DNA of 64,000 nt from an uncultured Elusimicrobiales bacterium (GCA_934662565.1 CAKUKI010000003.1:1-64000), one strand, 5' to 3'. Positions 33,843-43,680 are shown, counted from the first letter of the stretch. A program made the numbers and translations. The notes: generated by a model from the sequence alone, not told the origin.

Positions 33843-34400
33843 CTACACCAAAAAACGGCGGATTACTTTAGCCGGACTGCCCGCCACTACCGTGCCGGCT
33901 CCCACGTCCCGCGTGACGACGGCCCCCGCCGCCACAATGGCGTTATCGTCAATCCATACACCGGGTAAAATAATGCTCCCGCCGCCCAGCCAAACATTTT
34001 TGCCGATACGTACTTTTTTGGCAGATTCTAACCCTTCCAAGCGTTTTTGCGGCAAAAGCGGGTGGGTGGCCGTATAAATTTGTACGTTAGGGCCTATGAG
34101 TGTGTTGTCGCCAATTTCCACTTCGGCGCAATCTAAAATGGTGCAGTTAAAGTTGATAAAAACATTTTTTCCGGCGCGGATGTGGGTGCCGTAATCACAA
34201 AAAAACGGCGGCTCCAAATGTAAATCCTTCGCGCAGTGGGGGAGTAGTTCCTGCACAATTTGGGTGCGTTTGGCTTCGTCTTCGGGAGACGATTGGTTAA
34301 GCTGCCACAGCAGTTTGCGCGCGCGGAGGCGTTCTTGTTTTAATTCAGTGTCGGCCGCGTTGTAGGGGCGGCTTTCCAACATATTTTGTTTTTCGCTCAT
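33843..34400 (-). CDS. Sugar O-acetyltransferase (maltose/galactoside acetyltransferase family)
   Basis: A 185-residue left-handed beta-helix acetyltransferase. An N-terminal helical part (about 1-55) precedes hexapeptide repeats (IRAGKNVFINFN, VEIGDNTLIGPN, VRIGKNVWLGGG, DNAIVAAGAVV). The catalytic His lies in IYTATHPLL (about 112). It acetylates sugars with acetyl-CoA, probably as detoxification or surface modification. It is a lone gene with no clear Shine-Dalgarno; the start at 34400 is supported by the conserved N-terminal helix. The exact sugar is unknown. Confidence 0.85.
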   Translation of the reverse strand: MSEKQNMLESRPYNAADTELKQERLRARKLLWQLNQSSPEDEAKRTQIVQELLPHCAKDLHLEPPFFCDYGTHIRAGKNVFINFNCTILDCAEVEIGDNTLIGPNVQIYTATHPLLPQKRLEGLESAKKVRIGKNVWLGGGSIILPGVWIDDNAIVAAGAVVTRDVGAGTVVAGSPAKVIRRFLV

Positions 34401-34450
34401 AGTATTATTATTGTAGCAATTCCTAGCAAATTTGCCTTTCTAATTAATTT

Positions 34451-34500
34451 TTGTTTACCGGTCGGTAGGTTTTTATGTATAAAATATGCTATGATTTGAG
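34451..34500 (+). promoter_or_regulatory. Candidate promoter/operator of the efflux operon
   Basis: The gap before the efflux genes holds TTGTTT (34451) 17 bases before TATGTA (34474), and a second possible -10 TATGAT (34490). The string ACCGGTCGGT (34457-34466) resembles half of the ACCGACCGGTCGGT palindrome bound by some TetR-family repressors of efflux genes. No tetR gene is next to it. Confidence 0.3.
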
Positions 34501-34532
34501 TATATCTTAATTTAATAAGGGGAATAAATCTA

Positions 34533-35855
34533 ATGAACAACGCAGTAAAAATTGTTTGTTTAACCCTGTTGGGTGCGGCCGTATTAAGCAGCAGCGCCTG
34601 CAAAGGTAAACAAGCCGGCGGGCAAATGCCTGCCCAAGCGGTAAACGCTATTGAAGTGGTGCAGGCGGATTTGCCGTGGGATATTGAATATCCGGCCCAA
34701 GTGGCTGGGTCTTTACAGGTAAATGTGCGCGCGCAAGTGGGGGGCATTTTGCAATCCCGCCTGTTTGATGAAGGCGCGTATGTAAAAGAAGGTACACAAC
34801 TTTTTCAAATTGATGATAAAGAATATAAAGCCGCGTTGGAACGCGCGCGCGGTTCTTTAGCGCAAGCGGAGGCGCAGGAACGCAGCACCCAGCGCGAATA
34901 TAACCGCATGAAAAAATTATTGGCGGATAAAGCCGTCAGCCAAAAAAATTATGATGATGCCCTTTCCGCTTATGAAACGGCCCAAGCCAATGTGCAAGTA
35001 GCCAAAGCGGGCGTCACCACCGCTAAAATTAATTTTGATTACACCAAAGTAAAAGCGCCTATTTCCGGCATTATGGGTAAAGAAGCGCAATCCGTGGGCA
35101 GCTTGGTTTCTCCAACGGGGGAATCGGGCTTGCTGACCACCATGGTACAGGCCAACCCGTTGTGGGTGAATTTTTCTATGCCCAGCAGCCAGTTTGCTAA
35201 ATTGGTTAGCGGTTATATGTCCGGCCAGATTGTGCTGGGGAACGAAAAGAACTCCTCCATGGACCCGACCGAATACCGCAAAATGGCGGCCGAAAAAGCT
35301 CCCTTATATGTAGAGGCCATTTTGGCCAACGGAAAAGTATATCCGCAAAAAGGCAAAATTATTTTCTTTGACAGCACAGAAAACACCCAAACTTCCAGCT
35401 TGGCGATGCGTGCTGAATTTGCCAACCCCAAAAATGACCGCCAGTTAATGCCCGGCCAGTTTGTGCGCGTGCGTTTGGTGGGGGCCGTATATAAAAATGC
35501 TATTTTGGTGCCGTCTTCCGCCGTACTCAACACGCCGGAAGGGTTATTGACCTATGTAGTAGACGGCAACAACACGGTGGCGGCCCGTCCGGTAAAAGGG
35601 GAACTGCAAAATAATATGTATATTATTTCCGACGGCTTAAAACACGGCGAAAAAATTGTTTCCAACGGGCTCATTAAATTGAAACCCAATATGCAAGTGA
35701 CGGTCAACTTGCAAAAATTTGATATCCCCGCTTTGGCCCAAACGGTGCAACCTGCCAGCCAAGACGGGCGCAGTGTAGCTTCTTTGGAAGCCACCATTGA
35801 TAAGTCCGTTGCGCCGGATGCGCAAACCTTGCCGAACGACCAGCAAGGTAAATAA
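34533..35855 (+). CDS. acrA: RND efflux periplasmic adaptor (membrane fusion lipoprotein)
   Basis: Periplasmic adaptor joining the inner-membrane pump to the outer-membrane channel. The 440-residue protein has a lipoprotein signal (LSSSAC, Cys about 24). The lipoyl/barrel-sandwich region is VNVRAQVGGILQSRLFDEG, followed by a helical hairpin rich in Ala/Gln (about 105-165), the second lipoyl half DYTKVKAPISGIMG, and beta-barrel and membrane-proximal domains. The C-terminal tail is low-complexity. It is the first of three overlapping or adjacent genes that encode a complete pump. The acrA label is by family. Confidence 0.93.
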   Translation: MNNAVKIVCLTLLGAAVLSSSACKGKQAGGQMPAQAVNAIEVVQADLPWDIEYPAQVAGSLQVNVRAQVGGILQSRLFDEGAYVKEGTQLFQIDDKEYKAALERARGSLAQAEAQERSTQREYNRMKKLLADKAVSQKNYDDALSAYETAQANVQVAKAGVTTAKINFDYTKVKAPISGIMGKEAQSVGSLVSPTGESGLLTTMVQANPLWVNFSMPSSQFAKLVSGYMSGQIVLGNEKNSSMDPTEYRKMAAEKAPLYVEAILANGKVYPQKGKIIFFDSTENTQTSSLAMRAEFANPKNDRQLMPGQFVRVRLVGAVYKNAILVPSSAVLNTPEGLLTYVVDGNNTVAARPVKGELQNNMYIISDGLKHGEKIVSNGLIKLKPNMQVTVNLQKFDIPALAQTVQPASQDGRSVASLEATIDKSVAPDAQTLPNDQQGK

Positions 35856-35864
35856 GAGGGGCGT

Positions 35865-38800
35865 ATGTTTTCTAAATTTTTTATTAACCGCCCTATTTTT
35901 TCAACGGTAATATCGCTCTTAATCGTGCTGTTTGGTATTGTATCTATTACCATGCTGCCTATTGAGCAATATCCGGACCTTACCCCGCCTACAGTGCAGG
36001 TATCTGCCAAGTATCCGGGTGCCAGCCCGGAAGTAATTGCCGAAACCGTAGCCGCCCCTATTGAACAACAAGTAAACGGGGTGGAGGATATGTTGTATAT
36101 GAACTCCACTTCTGCCTCCAACGGGGATATGAACCTGATTGTTTCTTTTAAGGTGGGTACGGATCCGGACCAAGCCATGATTAACGTGAACAACCGCGTG
36201 CAGACCGCCACCAATACGTTGCCGGATGTGGTGCGCCAGTACGGGGTGACGGTGGAAAAGAAATCTTCTTCCATTTTGCAGTTAATCGCTTTTTATTCCC
36301 CGAACGGATATTCGGACACGACCACCATTGGGAACTACGCCTTATTAAACATTGTAGATGACTTAAAACGTATTGAGGGCGTGGGGGATTCCCAAGTAAT
36401 GGCCGCTAACGACTATTCCATCCGTATTTGGATTAAGCCGGACGTGCTTTCCCAGCGCGGCTTGTCCGTCAGTGATGTTATTTCCGCCGTCAAAGCGCAA
36501 AACGTACAGCGTTCGGCGGGTAAAATCGGCCAGCCGCCGCTGGCGGTGTCGGTGGACCGGATGTACACGATAGTGGCCCCCGGCCGCTTTACCAAACCGG
36601 AAGAGTTTGGCGAGATTATTTTGCGCGCCAATGCGGACGGTACTTCGCTTAGACTTAAAGATGTGGCCCGCATTGAACTGGGCAGCCAGACGTATGAATT
36701 TAACGGCCGCTTTAACGGCAAGCCGGCGGTGCCGGTGGCGGTGTTCTTGTCACCGGGGGCTAACGCGGTGGCTACGGCCAAAGCCGTACAGGCCCGTTTG
36801 AAAGAACTATCTGTCAACTTCCCGCCGGATATGGATATTGACTATACGGTAGCGTATGATACTACACTGTTCGTGTCCGCTTCTATTAAAGAAGTGTTGC
36901 ATACGTTAGCGGAAGCTATGATTTTGGTGTTCTTGGTGGTGTACTTGTTCTTGAAAGACTGGCGCGCCACGCTGATTCCGTGCTTGGCGGTGCCGGTGTC
37001 CGTTATCGGTGCGTTTGCCGGTATGCTTTTGTTTGGGTTCTCTATTAATACGCTTACATTGTTCGGGCTGGTGTTGGCTATCGGTATTGTGGTAGACGAC
37101 GCCATTGTGGTCATTGAAAACGTGGAACGTATTATGCACGACGAACATCTGCCCGTCAAAGAAGCTACCATTAAAGCCATGGACGAAGTGTCCGGCCCTG
37201 TGGTGGCGATTGTACTGGTGCTTTGTTCCGTATTCGTTCCGGTGGCGTTTATGGGCGGTTTAACCGGTGTAATGTACCAGCAGTTTGCTATTACGATTGC
37301 GGTGTCTGTGGTTATTTCCGGTTTGGTGGCCCTTACGCTGACGCCTGCACTGTGTGCGTTGCTTTTGAAACATCAGGAAGCCCCCACCAAAGGTTTTTTC
37401 TATAAGTTTGACCGCTTTTTTGAAAAAATCACCAATAAATATACTGGGGTGGTAGGCTTTTTTGTCCGCCGGATTCCGGTGGCTATTCTTTGCGTGGCGC
37501 TTTTATTTTGCGGAGCTTTCGGCCTGTTTAAGATTGTGCCCGAAAGCTTATTGCCGGATGAAGACCAAGGGATGATTATGATTGGTACCCAGTTGGATCC
37601 GGCCACCTCGCTTTCCGGTAGTGAAGCGGTCGCCTCCGACTTGGAAAAAATCATTTTAGCCCAACCGGCCGTCAAAGAAGAATTAACCTTTGCCGGATAT
37701 GACTTGCTCAGCAGCACCATGAAAAGCAACGGTATTGCTTCCTTCGTGCAGTTGAAACCGTGGGATGACCGTAAAGCCAAAAATATGTCCTCTACCTCTT
37801 TGGTGGGCACTATTTATATGCTTTCCAGAGTCAAAATACCGGGAGCGCTGGTTATGCCGTTCAACCCGCCCGCCATTATGGGTATGAGCACCACCGGCGG
37901 TTTGGAAGGCTATGTGCAGAACCGCGGTTCCGGCGGCAGCCGTGCCTTACAAGAACAGGCCAATAAATTAATTGCCGCCGCCCAAAAGCGTAAAGAAATT
38001 GCCAGCGCCAGCACGACGTTTACTTCCGCTGTGCCGCAATATACGCTGGAAGTGGACGAAATTAAAGCGCAGAGTATGGGGGTTTCGCTTACGGAACTCT
38101 ACACCACCTTACAGGCTACTTTCGGTACCACTTATATTAACGACTTTACCTACTCCGGCCGCAGTTTTAAGGTTATGATGCAGGCCGATAGTGAATACCG
38201 CGCCCGTCCAGAACAAATTTCCGGCATTTACGCGCGCTCCACTACTGGTGCCATGGTGCCGCTTTCCGCCTTGGTGACGCTTACGCCGTCTTTAGGGCCG
38301 GATATGGTGGAACGGTTTAACGTGTTCCAAGCCGCCAAAATTATTGCTAATCCGGCCAGCGGGTACAGCACCGGTGAAGCCATTAGCGCGTTGGAAGAAA
38401 CCGCCAAAGAAGTATTGGACCCCAGCTTTACCTTGTCTTGGACGGGTACGACGTATCAGGAAAAAATTTCCGGTTCGTCTTCTACCTCGGCCCTGTTATT
38501 AGGTATGCTGGTCGTGTTCTTAATTTTGGCCGCCCAGTATGAAAAATGGAGCCTGCCGCTTGCCGTATTGTTAGCCGTGCCGTTTGCAATATTCGGCGCA
38601 TTGGCGGGTACGTATATGCGCGGGCTTTCTAACGATATTTACTTTCAAATCGCGCTGGTGGCCTTGGTGGGGTTGGCCGCTAAAAACGCTATTTTGATTG
38701 TAGAGTTCGCGGTCTTGTTAAAAGAACAAGGCTTGCCGGCTGCCCAAGCCGCCGTACAAGCGGCGCGGCTGCGTTTCCGCCCGATTATTATGACGTCTTT

Positions 38801-39056
38801 GGCGTTCATTTTGGGCTGCGTGCCGCTGGCTATCAGCACGGGGGCCGGTGCGGCCAGCCGCCACTCTATCGGTACGGCTGTGGTGTTCGGTATGTTAGCC
38901 GCCACGTTAATTGCACCGCTGTTTATCCCGTTGTTCTTTGTGCTGTTAGGCGGGCGCAGTGCTTCCCGTACAGATGCCGGCGTGACTACGCAGCAGGATG
39001 ATTTATCCTTGCCGGAAGAAAAAACGGCGCAAGAGGAGGAAAAAAATGAAATTTAA
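35865..39056 (+). CDS. acrB: RND multidrug efflux transporter (HAE1 type)
   Basis: Proton-driven inner-membrane pump that exports drugs, bile salts or similar hydrophobic compounds. At 1063 residues with MFSKFFINRPIFSTVIS at the N-terminus, it matches the HAE1 family. The proton-relay Asp pair is in GIVVDDAIVVIENVER (TM4, about 408-409) and the matching Lys in GLAAKNAILIVEF (TM10, about 942). Two large periplasmic loops are present. It lies 9 bases after the adaptor and overlaps the outer-membrane gene by 11 bases. In a gut organism bile export is a reasonable guess. Confidence 0.96.
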   Translation: MFSKFFINRPIFSTVISLLIVLFGIVSITMLPIEQYPDLTPPTVQVSAKYPGASPEVIAETVAAPIEQQVNGVEDMLYMNSTSASNGDMNLIVSFKVGTDPDQAMINVNNRVQTATNTLPDVVRQYGVTVEKKSSSILQLIAFYSPNGYSDTTTIGNYALLNIVDDLKRIEGVGDSQVMAANDYSIRIWIKPDVLSQRGLSVSDVISAVKAQNVQRSAGKIGQPPLAVSVDRMYTIVAPGRFTKPEEFGEIILRANADGTSLRLKDVARIELGSQTYEFNGRFNGKPAVPVAVFLSPGANAVATAKAVQARLKELSVNFPPDMDIDYTVAYDTTLFVSASIKEVLHTLAEAMILVFLVVYLFLKDWRATLIPCLAVPVSVIGAFAGMLLFGFSINTLTLFGLVLAIGIVVDDAIVVIENVERIMHDEHLPVKEATIKAMDEVSGPVVAIVLVLCSVFVPVAFMGGLTGVMYQQFAITIAVSVVISGLVALTLTPALCALLLKHQEAPTKGFFYKFDRFFEKITNKYTGVVGFFVRRIPVAILCVALLFCGAFGLFKIVPESLLPDEDQGMIMIGTQLDPATSLSGSEAVASDLEKIILAQPAVKEELTFAGYDLLSSTMKSNGIASFVQLKPWDDRKAKNMSSTSLVGTIYMLSRVKIPGALVMPFNPPAIMGMSTTGGLEGYVQNRGSGGSRALQEQANKLIAAAQKRKEIASASTTFTSAVPQYTLEVDEIKAQSMGVSLTELYTTLQATFGTTYINDFTYSGRSFKVMMQADSEYRARPEQISGIYARSTTGAMVPLSALVTLTPSLGPDMVERFNVFQAAKIIANPASGYSTGEAISALEETAKEVLDPSFTLSWTGTTYQEKISGSSSTSALLLGMLVVFLILAAQYEKWSLPLAVLLAVPFAIFGALAGTYMRGLSNDIYFQIALVALVGLAAKNAILIVEFAVLLKEQGLPAAQAAVQAARLRFRPIIMTSLAFILGCVPLAISTGAGAASRHSIGTAVVFGMLAATLIAPLFIPLFFVLLGGRSASRTDAGVTTQQDDLSLPEEKTAQEEEKNEI

Positions 39057-40458
39057 TAAAATTTCTGCCCTGTTGGCGGCGTGTGCGCTGGCCGGCGGGT
39101 GTATGATGGGCCCCAATTACCGCAAACCGCAAGTAGAATTGCCGGAAGAAACCGCTGCGGCCGATTACAGCGTGTTTACCACGGTAAAATGGTGGGAAGC
39201 CTTCAACGACCCTATTTTGAACCAAATGGAAGAAGAAGCCTTGCAATACAACAAGGACCTTCGCGTTGCCATGGCCCGCGTGGACGAAGCCCGCGCCAAT
39301 GTGGGTGTAGCGGTGGCGGACCAGCTGCCCAGTTTAAGTGTGGCGGGGGAAACAGGCCGCGCCGGTAATGCGCGCGGTTCCGGCCAAACCCAAAGCACGG
39401 CTGGGGCGGTAGTATCCTTTGAACTGGACTTGTGGGGCAAATACCGCCGCTTGAGCGAAGCGGCCCGTGCCCAGTTGCTCGCCAGCGAAGCCAATCGCGA
39501 TAACGTGCGTCTGGCGCTTACGGCCAATGTGGCGCGGGGGTATTTTTCCTTGCGTGCGTTGGACGAACAGCTGAATATCGCCACCCGCACGTTGCAAACC
39601 CGTCAGGAAAGCGTGCGCGTGTACCAAAGCCGTTATGAAAACGGCTACTGCACGGAAGTTGACTTGCGCCGCATTGAAGCCAGCATGGCCAGTGTACAGG
39701 CCCAACAACAGGAATTAAAACTTTCCATAGAAAAAGCCGAAACCGCGCTTAGTGTGCTGCTCGGCCGCAGTCCCCGCGCTATGGTGCAAGACGGCGTGGA
39801 ACGCGGGCAAAGTTTAGCGGCTATGACGTTGGTGCCGGACGTGCCGGAAGGGTTGCCTTCGGACTTATTGGCCCGCCGGCCGGATGTGCGGCAGGCGGAA
39901 GGGCAATTAATGGCCGCCAATGCCAATATCGGCGCGGCGCGGGCGGCGTACTTTCCGTCTATTCCGCTGACGGCCTCGGCCGGATATGCCAGCGCGGCGC
40001 TTAACCAGTTGTTTACGGGCGGCCAGCAAGGTGTATGGGAACTTACCGCTAAAGTGACCGGCCCTATCTTTGCGGGCGGCAAAATCCGCGCCCAAAATAA
40101 GGCGGTAAAAGCCAAATATGTGCAAATGCTGGCTACCTATGAAAAAACCGTCCAAGGTGCTTTTAAGGAAGCTCTGGACGCCATTGCCGCCAACAAGATT
40201 AATCGGGACGTGTTTGATTCGTATCAACAGCAAACACAGGCCATGCGCCGCAGTTATGAGCTAACTAAAAAGCAAGAAGAAGCGGGACTTATTGATGTGA
40301 CGGATTTGCTGAATGTGGAAAGCACACTACTTTCTGCCGAAATGAGCGAATCTTCCGCGCGGCTTAATGAGTTAAATTCCGTAGTCACCTTATGCCAAAC
40401 ATTAGGTGGCGGCTGGAACCAGAACGACGGGTTTTCCGCCCAAGAAAAAACCAAATAA
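39046..40458 (+). CDS. Outer-membrane efflux lipoprotein (NodT/OprM family)
   Basis: Outer-membrane channel of the pump. The 470-residue protein has a lipobox (LAGGC, Cys about 19) followed by MMGPNYRKPQVELP, typical of the NodT group. Two repeats of the outer-membrane factor fold carry long Ala/Gln-rich helices (for example FELDLWGKYRRLSEAARAQL). I chose the ATG at 39046, inside the end of the pump gene, because GAGGAGGA lies 6-13 bases upstream; the open frame from 38998 would put a basic stretch before the signal peptide. A terminator follows at 40478. Confidence 0.93.
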   Translation: MKFNKISALLAACALAGGCMMGPNYRKPQVELPEETAAADYSVFTTVKWWEAFNDPILNQMEEEALQYNKDLRVAMARVDEARANVGVAVADQLPSLSVAGETGRAGNARGSGQTQSTAGAVVSFELDLWGKYRRLSEAARAQLLASEANRDNVRLALTANVARGYFSLRALDEQLNIATRTLQTRQESVRVYQSRYENGYCTEVDLRRIEASMASVQAQQQELKLSIEKAETALSVLLGRSPRAMVQDGVERGQSLAAMTLVPDVPEGLPSDLLARRPDVRQAEGQLMAANANIGAARAAYFPSIPLTASAGYASAALNQLFTGGQQGVWELTAKVTGPIFAGGKIRAQNKAVKAKYVQMLATYEKTVQGAFKEALDAIAANKINRDVFDSYQQQTQAMRRSYELTKKQEEAGLIDVTDLLNVESTLLSAEMSESSARLNELNSVVTLCQTLGGGWNQNDGFSAQEKTK

Positions 40459-40477
40459 GTTTATTTTCGGTTTATGG

Positions 40478-40511
40478 CCTCGGGGTTTTTCAACCGCCCC
40501 GAGGTTTTTTA
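40478..40511 (+). terminator. Efflux operon terminator
   Basis: CCTCGGGG (40478-40485) pairs with CCCCGAGG (40497-40504), followed by TTTTTT. It lies 19 bases after the outer-membrane factor stop. Confidence 0.88.
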
Positions 40512-40550
40512 TTGCCCTAGAGAGGGCGCGTTATTTGCTACAATACCAAT

Positions 40551-41939
40551 ATGCAGAGCCCTATACTTTGCCCGCTGGACGGGCGCTATGCACAAACCGT
40601 CAAAACCTTGGCCCTTTGTATGGGCGAAGATGCCCTGACGCGCGCCCGCGTGCGTGCGGAGTGTATTTGGCTGGAAGTTTTGTGCGGGCTGAATTTGCCG
40701 CAGTTGCCTCCGCTTTCCGCACCGGAAAAGCAACAGTTGGCGCGTTTGGCGGAACTGAGCGCGGAGGATTTGCAAGCTATCCGCGCGTATGAGCAAACGG
40801 GGCGCAACGGCATCAAAGCCACCCGCCATGACGTAAAAGCCATAGAATATTTTTTGAAAGAAAAACTGGCGGATACTCCGTTGCAAAACCGCGCGGAGTG
40901 GCTCCACTTTGCGCTGACGAGCGAAGACATTAACAGCGCCGCCTATGCCGTTTTACTGGCAGACGGACTGGAACAAGTTTTGCTGCCCGCGTTGGAAGAT
41001 TTGCGCCGCCAACTGGCCGTTTTGGCGCGGCGGGAAGCCGCTGCCTTTATGTTGGCGCGCACGCACGGCCAAGCGGCCGTTCCCACTACATTCGGTAAAG
41101 AAGTGCGCGTGTTTGAAAGCCGCCTTGCGGAACAGTTAAAACAATTAAAAAAACAGCAAATATCGTTTAAGTTCAGCGGCGCGGTGGGTAATTATAACGC
41201 CCATTATGCGGCTTTTAGCCAAATAAATTGGCCGCGTGTTTCCGCCCGCGTGGCCGCCGCCTTAAACCGCGGGCGCAAAATTAAATTGTATTTGAGTCCG
41301 CTTTCCACCCAAATAGATAACCGTGATTCTTATGCGGAACTGTTTGATAATCTGCGCCGGATTCACATTATTTTACTGGGCCTGTGCCAAGATTTTTGGC
41401 GCTACATCAGCGACGGCCTTTTGCGGCAGAAAGCCGTAGCGGGCGAAGTGGGGTCGTCCACCATGCCGCAAAAAATTAATCCCATTCATTTTGAAAATGC
41501 CGAGGGCAATTTGCAGTTATCGGACGCGCTTTTTACGTTTTTTTCCGCCAAGCTGCCGCTTTCCCGCTTGCAGCGGGATTTGTCCGATTCCACCGTTCTG
41601 CGCAATATGGGCATAGCGTTTGGTTATGCGCTGGTGGCGTATCACTCTCTGGCGGCGGGATTGGAAAGAGTGTCTTTTAACCGTACGTTGGCTAAAGCGC
41701 AGCTGGCCCAACATCCGGAAATTTTGGCGGAAGGCATCCAAACCATTTTGCGCGCGGCGGGGCAGGAAAAACCGTATGAGCAACTAAAAGCGTTTACCCG
41801 CGGGCGCGCCATAACGCAGGAAGATTTGCAGGTATTTATAGAAAATTTACAAGTAGAACCCGTTATCAAAAATAAATTGCGGGCGCTTACCGTATTTAAT
41901 TATACGGGGATTGCCGCCCAACGGGCAAGGGGGAAATAA
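40551..41939 (+). CDS. purB: Adenylosuccinate lyase
   Basis: Cleaves SAICAR and adenylosuccinate, two steps of purine synthesis. The 462-residue protein is of the longer E. coli-like form (PLDGRYAQTVKTL near the start). The fumarase-family signature is GEVGSSTMPQKINPIHFENA (about 301), and THGQAAVPTTFGKE carries the general acid His region. purA begins 2 bases after its stop, so consecutive AMP-pathway enzymes are made together. Confidence 0.96.
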   Translation: MQSPILCPLDGRYAQTVKTLALCMGEDALTRARVRAECIWLEVLCGLNLPQLPPLSAPEKQQLARLAELSAEDLQAIRAYEQTGRNGIKATRHDVKAIEYFLKEKLADTPLQNRAEWLHFALTSEDINSAAYAVLLADGLEQVLLPALEDLRRQLAVLARREAAAFMLARTHGQAAVPTTFGKEVRVFESRLAEQLKQLKKQQISFKFSGAVGNYNAHYAAFSQINWPRVSARVAAALNRGRKIKLYLSPLSTQIDNRDSYAELFDNLRRIHIILLGLCQDFWRYISDGLLRQKAVAGEVGSSTMPQKINPIHFENAEGNLQLSDALFTFFSAKLPLSRLQRDLSDSTVLRNMGIAFGYALVAYHSLAAGLERVSFNRTLAKAQLAQHPEILAEGIQTILRAAGQEKPYEQLKAFTRGRAITQEDLQVFIENLQVEPVIKNKLRALTVFNYTGIAAQRARGK

Positions 41940-41941
41940 AT

Positions 41942-42958
41942 ATGATAGATATTGTGTGCGGCGGACAAGCCGGTGATGAAGGCAAGGGCAAAATTTCGGC
42001 CTATTTATCCTATAAAGGCTCTTACGCCTATTGTGTGCGCGTAGGCGGCCCGAATGCGGGGCATACCGTGGTGCAAAACGGCACTTCTTACACGTTAAAA
42101 AATATTCCGTCCGGTTTCTTAAATCCGGCTACTAAATTAGTGCTGGGCGCCGGTGCATATACCAAAACGGAGTGGTTATTAAAAGAGCTGGAGCTGACCG
42201 GCACGGCGGAGCGGTTGATTATTGACCCGCACGCCGTGTTGATTACCGAGGAAGAAACCGCCCGAGAGCAAGGCGCCGCCCATTTTATGAACCATATTGG
42301 CAGCGTGGGCACCGGGTTGGGGCAGGCGGTGAAAGACCGCATTGAACGGCGCAGCGTAAAATTTGCCAAAGACGAACCGCTATTAAAAGATTTTATCCAA
42401 GACGTGCCGGAACTGCTTAATAAAGCATTAGACCGCGGGGAAGATATCTTGCTGGAAGGCACACAGGGGATTAAACTTTCTTTGTTGCATGGGGAATATC
42501 CGTTCGTCACCTCGCGCGATACCACCGCCGCAACTTTTTTGGGCGAAGCCGGATTAGGCCCCAAAAGCGTGCGGGATGTGTATGTGGTGTTTAAGCCCTA
42601 CATTACCCGCGTGGGCCCCGGCCCGCTGGAGTGTGAAATGACCGACGAAAAAGAGCTGGAACTTTACCACACCAAAGGGCATGAAATCGGCAGTGTTTCC
42701 AAGCGGTTGCGGCGTATCGGCGCGTTTGAAAAAACGTCCGCTTCCCGCGCTATTATGATTAACAACTGTACCAAAATTGCCATTACGCATATAGATATGT
42801 TTGCGGGAAATGACCGCGTGAAAAAGTACGAAGATTTCACTCCCGAGGCTAAAGCATTCTTGGAAAGTTTGAAAGCGCTTTCCAAAGAGGTTTACCCGCA
42901 TCCGGAAATTGCCCTTATTTCCACCGGACCGGATATGGAAGATACTTTAGTGCTGTAA
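41942..42958 (+). CDS. purA: Adenylosuccinate synthetase, short (archaeal-type) form
   Basis: Joins IMP and aspartate using GTP, giving adenylosuccinate for the neighbouring lyase. At 338 residues it is about 90 shorter than usual bacterial PurA and resembles the compact archaeal form. The phosphate loop GGQAGDEGKGK (about 7-17) keeps the catalytic Asp, PNAGHT (about 40) keeps the catalytic His, and TQGIKLSLLHGEYPFVTSRDTT is the IMP-site block. The retained Asp argues against PurZ, the phage enzyme for diaminopurine. It was probably acquired from an archaeal-type lineage. Confidence 0.9.
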   Translation: MIDIVCGGQAGDEGKGKISAYLSYKGSYAYCVRVGGPNAGHTVVQNGTSYTLKNIPSGFLNPATKLVLGAGAYTKTEWLLKELELTGTAERLIIDPHAVLITEEETAREQGAAHFMNHIGSVGTGLGQAVKDRIERRSVKFAKDEPLLKDFIQDVPELLNKALDRGEDILLEGTQGIKLSLLHGEYPFVTSRDTTAATFLGEAGLGPKSVRDVYVVFKPYITRVGPGPLECEMTDEKELELYHTKGHEIGSVSKRLRRIGAFEKTSASRAIMINNCTKIAITHIDMFAGNDRVKKYEDFTPEAKAFLESLKALSKEVYPHPEIALISTGPDMEDTLVL

Positions 42959-42964
42959 TAAAAA

Positions 42965-42992
42965 GGCCGGAGCCGTAAGCTCCGGCCCTTTC
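42965..42992 (+). terminator. purBA terminator
   Basis: GGCCGGAGC (42965-42973) pairs with GCTCCGGCC (42979-42987) around CGTAA, followed by CTTTC. The T run is weak but the stem is strong. Confidence 0.75.
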
Positions 42993-43066
42993 ATATAAAA
43001 GCGGCATTGAAAAAATTTTGCGCTAAAGTTATAATAAAATCAGCAAGTGTTGTTAGGGGGGATTTT

Positions 43067-43666
43067 ATGAAAAATATAGTGTTTGATTTGGGCGGCGTGC
43101 TGATAGATTGGAACCCGCGGTATTTGTACCGTAAAATTTTTTCTTCCACGGAAGAAATGGATTGGTTCTTAAACCACATTTGCACGAGCGAATGGAACTC
43201 CCGTCAGGATGCGGGGCGTCCGTTTGCAGAGGGGCTGGCGGAATTAAAAGCCAAATACCCGCGTTATTCGGCCCAAATTGATGATTATTTTTTGCGGTGG
43301 GAAGAAATGTTGGGCGGGCTGATTAAAGGCTCGGTGGAAATCTTAAAAGAACTGTACGATAAAGGCTACCGCCTGTATGCGCTTTCCAACTGGTCAGCCG
43401 AAACACTGCCGCTGGCGCAGGAGCGGTATAATTTTTTCCCGCTGTTTAGCGGTATGGTTATTTCCGGACAAGAAAAAACCATCAAGCCAGACCCCAATTT
43501 GTATAAAATTTTACTCTCCCGCTACCAACTGGAACCGTCCGAAACGTTGTTTATAGACGACCATTCCGAAAATACCATTGCCGCCGCCAAACTGGGTATG
43601 AAAACGATAGATTTTGTTTCCCCGCTCCAGTTGCGCGAAGAACTAACCAAACGCGGCATTTTATAA
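43067..43666 (+). CDS. HAD-superfamily hydrolase (YihX-like)
   Basis: A 199-residue HAD phosphatase. Motif I is FDLGGVLIDWNP with nucleophile Asp7 and, as in the YihX group, Gly-Gly in place of the second Asp region. Motif II is ALSNWS (about 105), the Lys is in KTIKPDP and motif IV is FIDDHSENT (about 164). E. coli YihX acts on glucose-1-phosphate, so a sugar phosphate is the likely substrate class. The start at 43067 follows AGGGGGGAT; an upstream in-frame ATG at 43007 falls in the region just after the purA terminator and lacks a ribosome site. Confidence 0.85.
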   Translation: MKNIVFDLGGVLIDWNPRYLYRKIFSSTEEMDWFLNHICTSEWNSRQDAGRPFAEGLAELKAKYPRYSAQIDDYFLRWEEMLGGLIKGSVEILKELYDKGYRLYALSNWSAETLPLAQERYNFFPLFSGMVISGQEKTIKPDPNLYKILLSRYQLEPSETLFIDDHSENTIAAAKLGMKTIDFVSPLQLREELTKRGIL

Positions 43667-43680
43667 AACCCATACACATA

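Noticed and set aside
41942..42958. PurZ (diaminopurine pathway) for the short PurA
   Set aside because: The phosphate loop keeps the catalytic Asp (GDEGKGK), which PurZ enzymes replace, and the gene is paired with purB.
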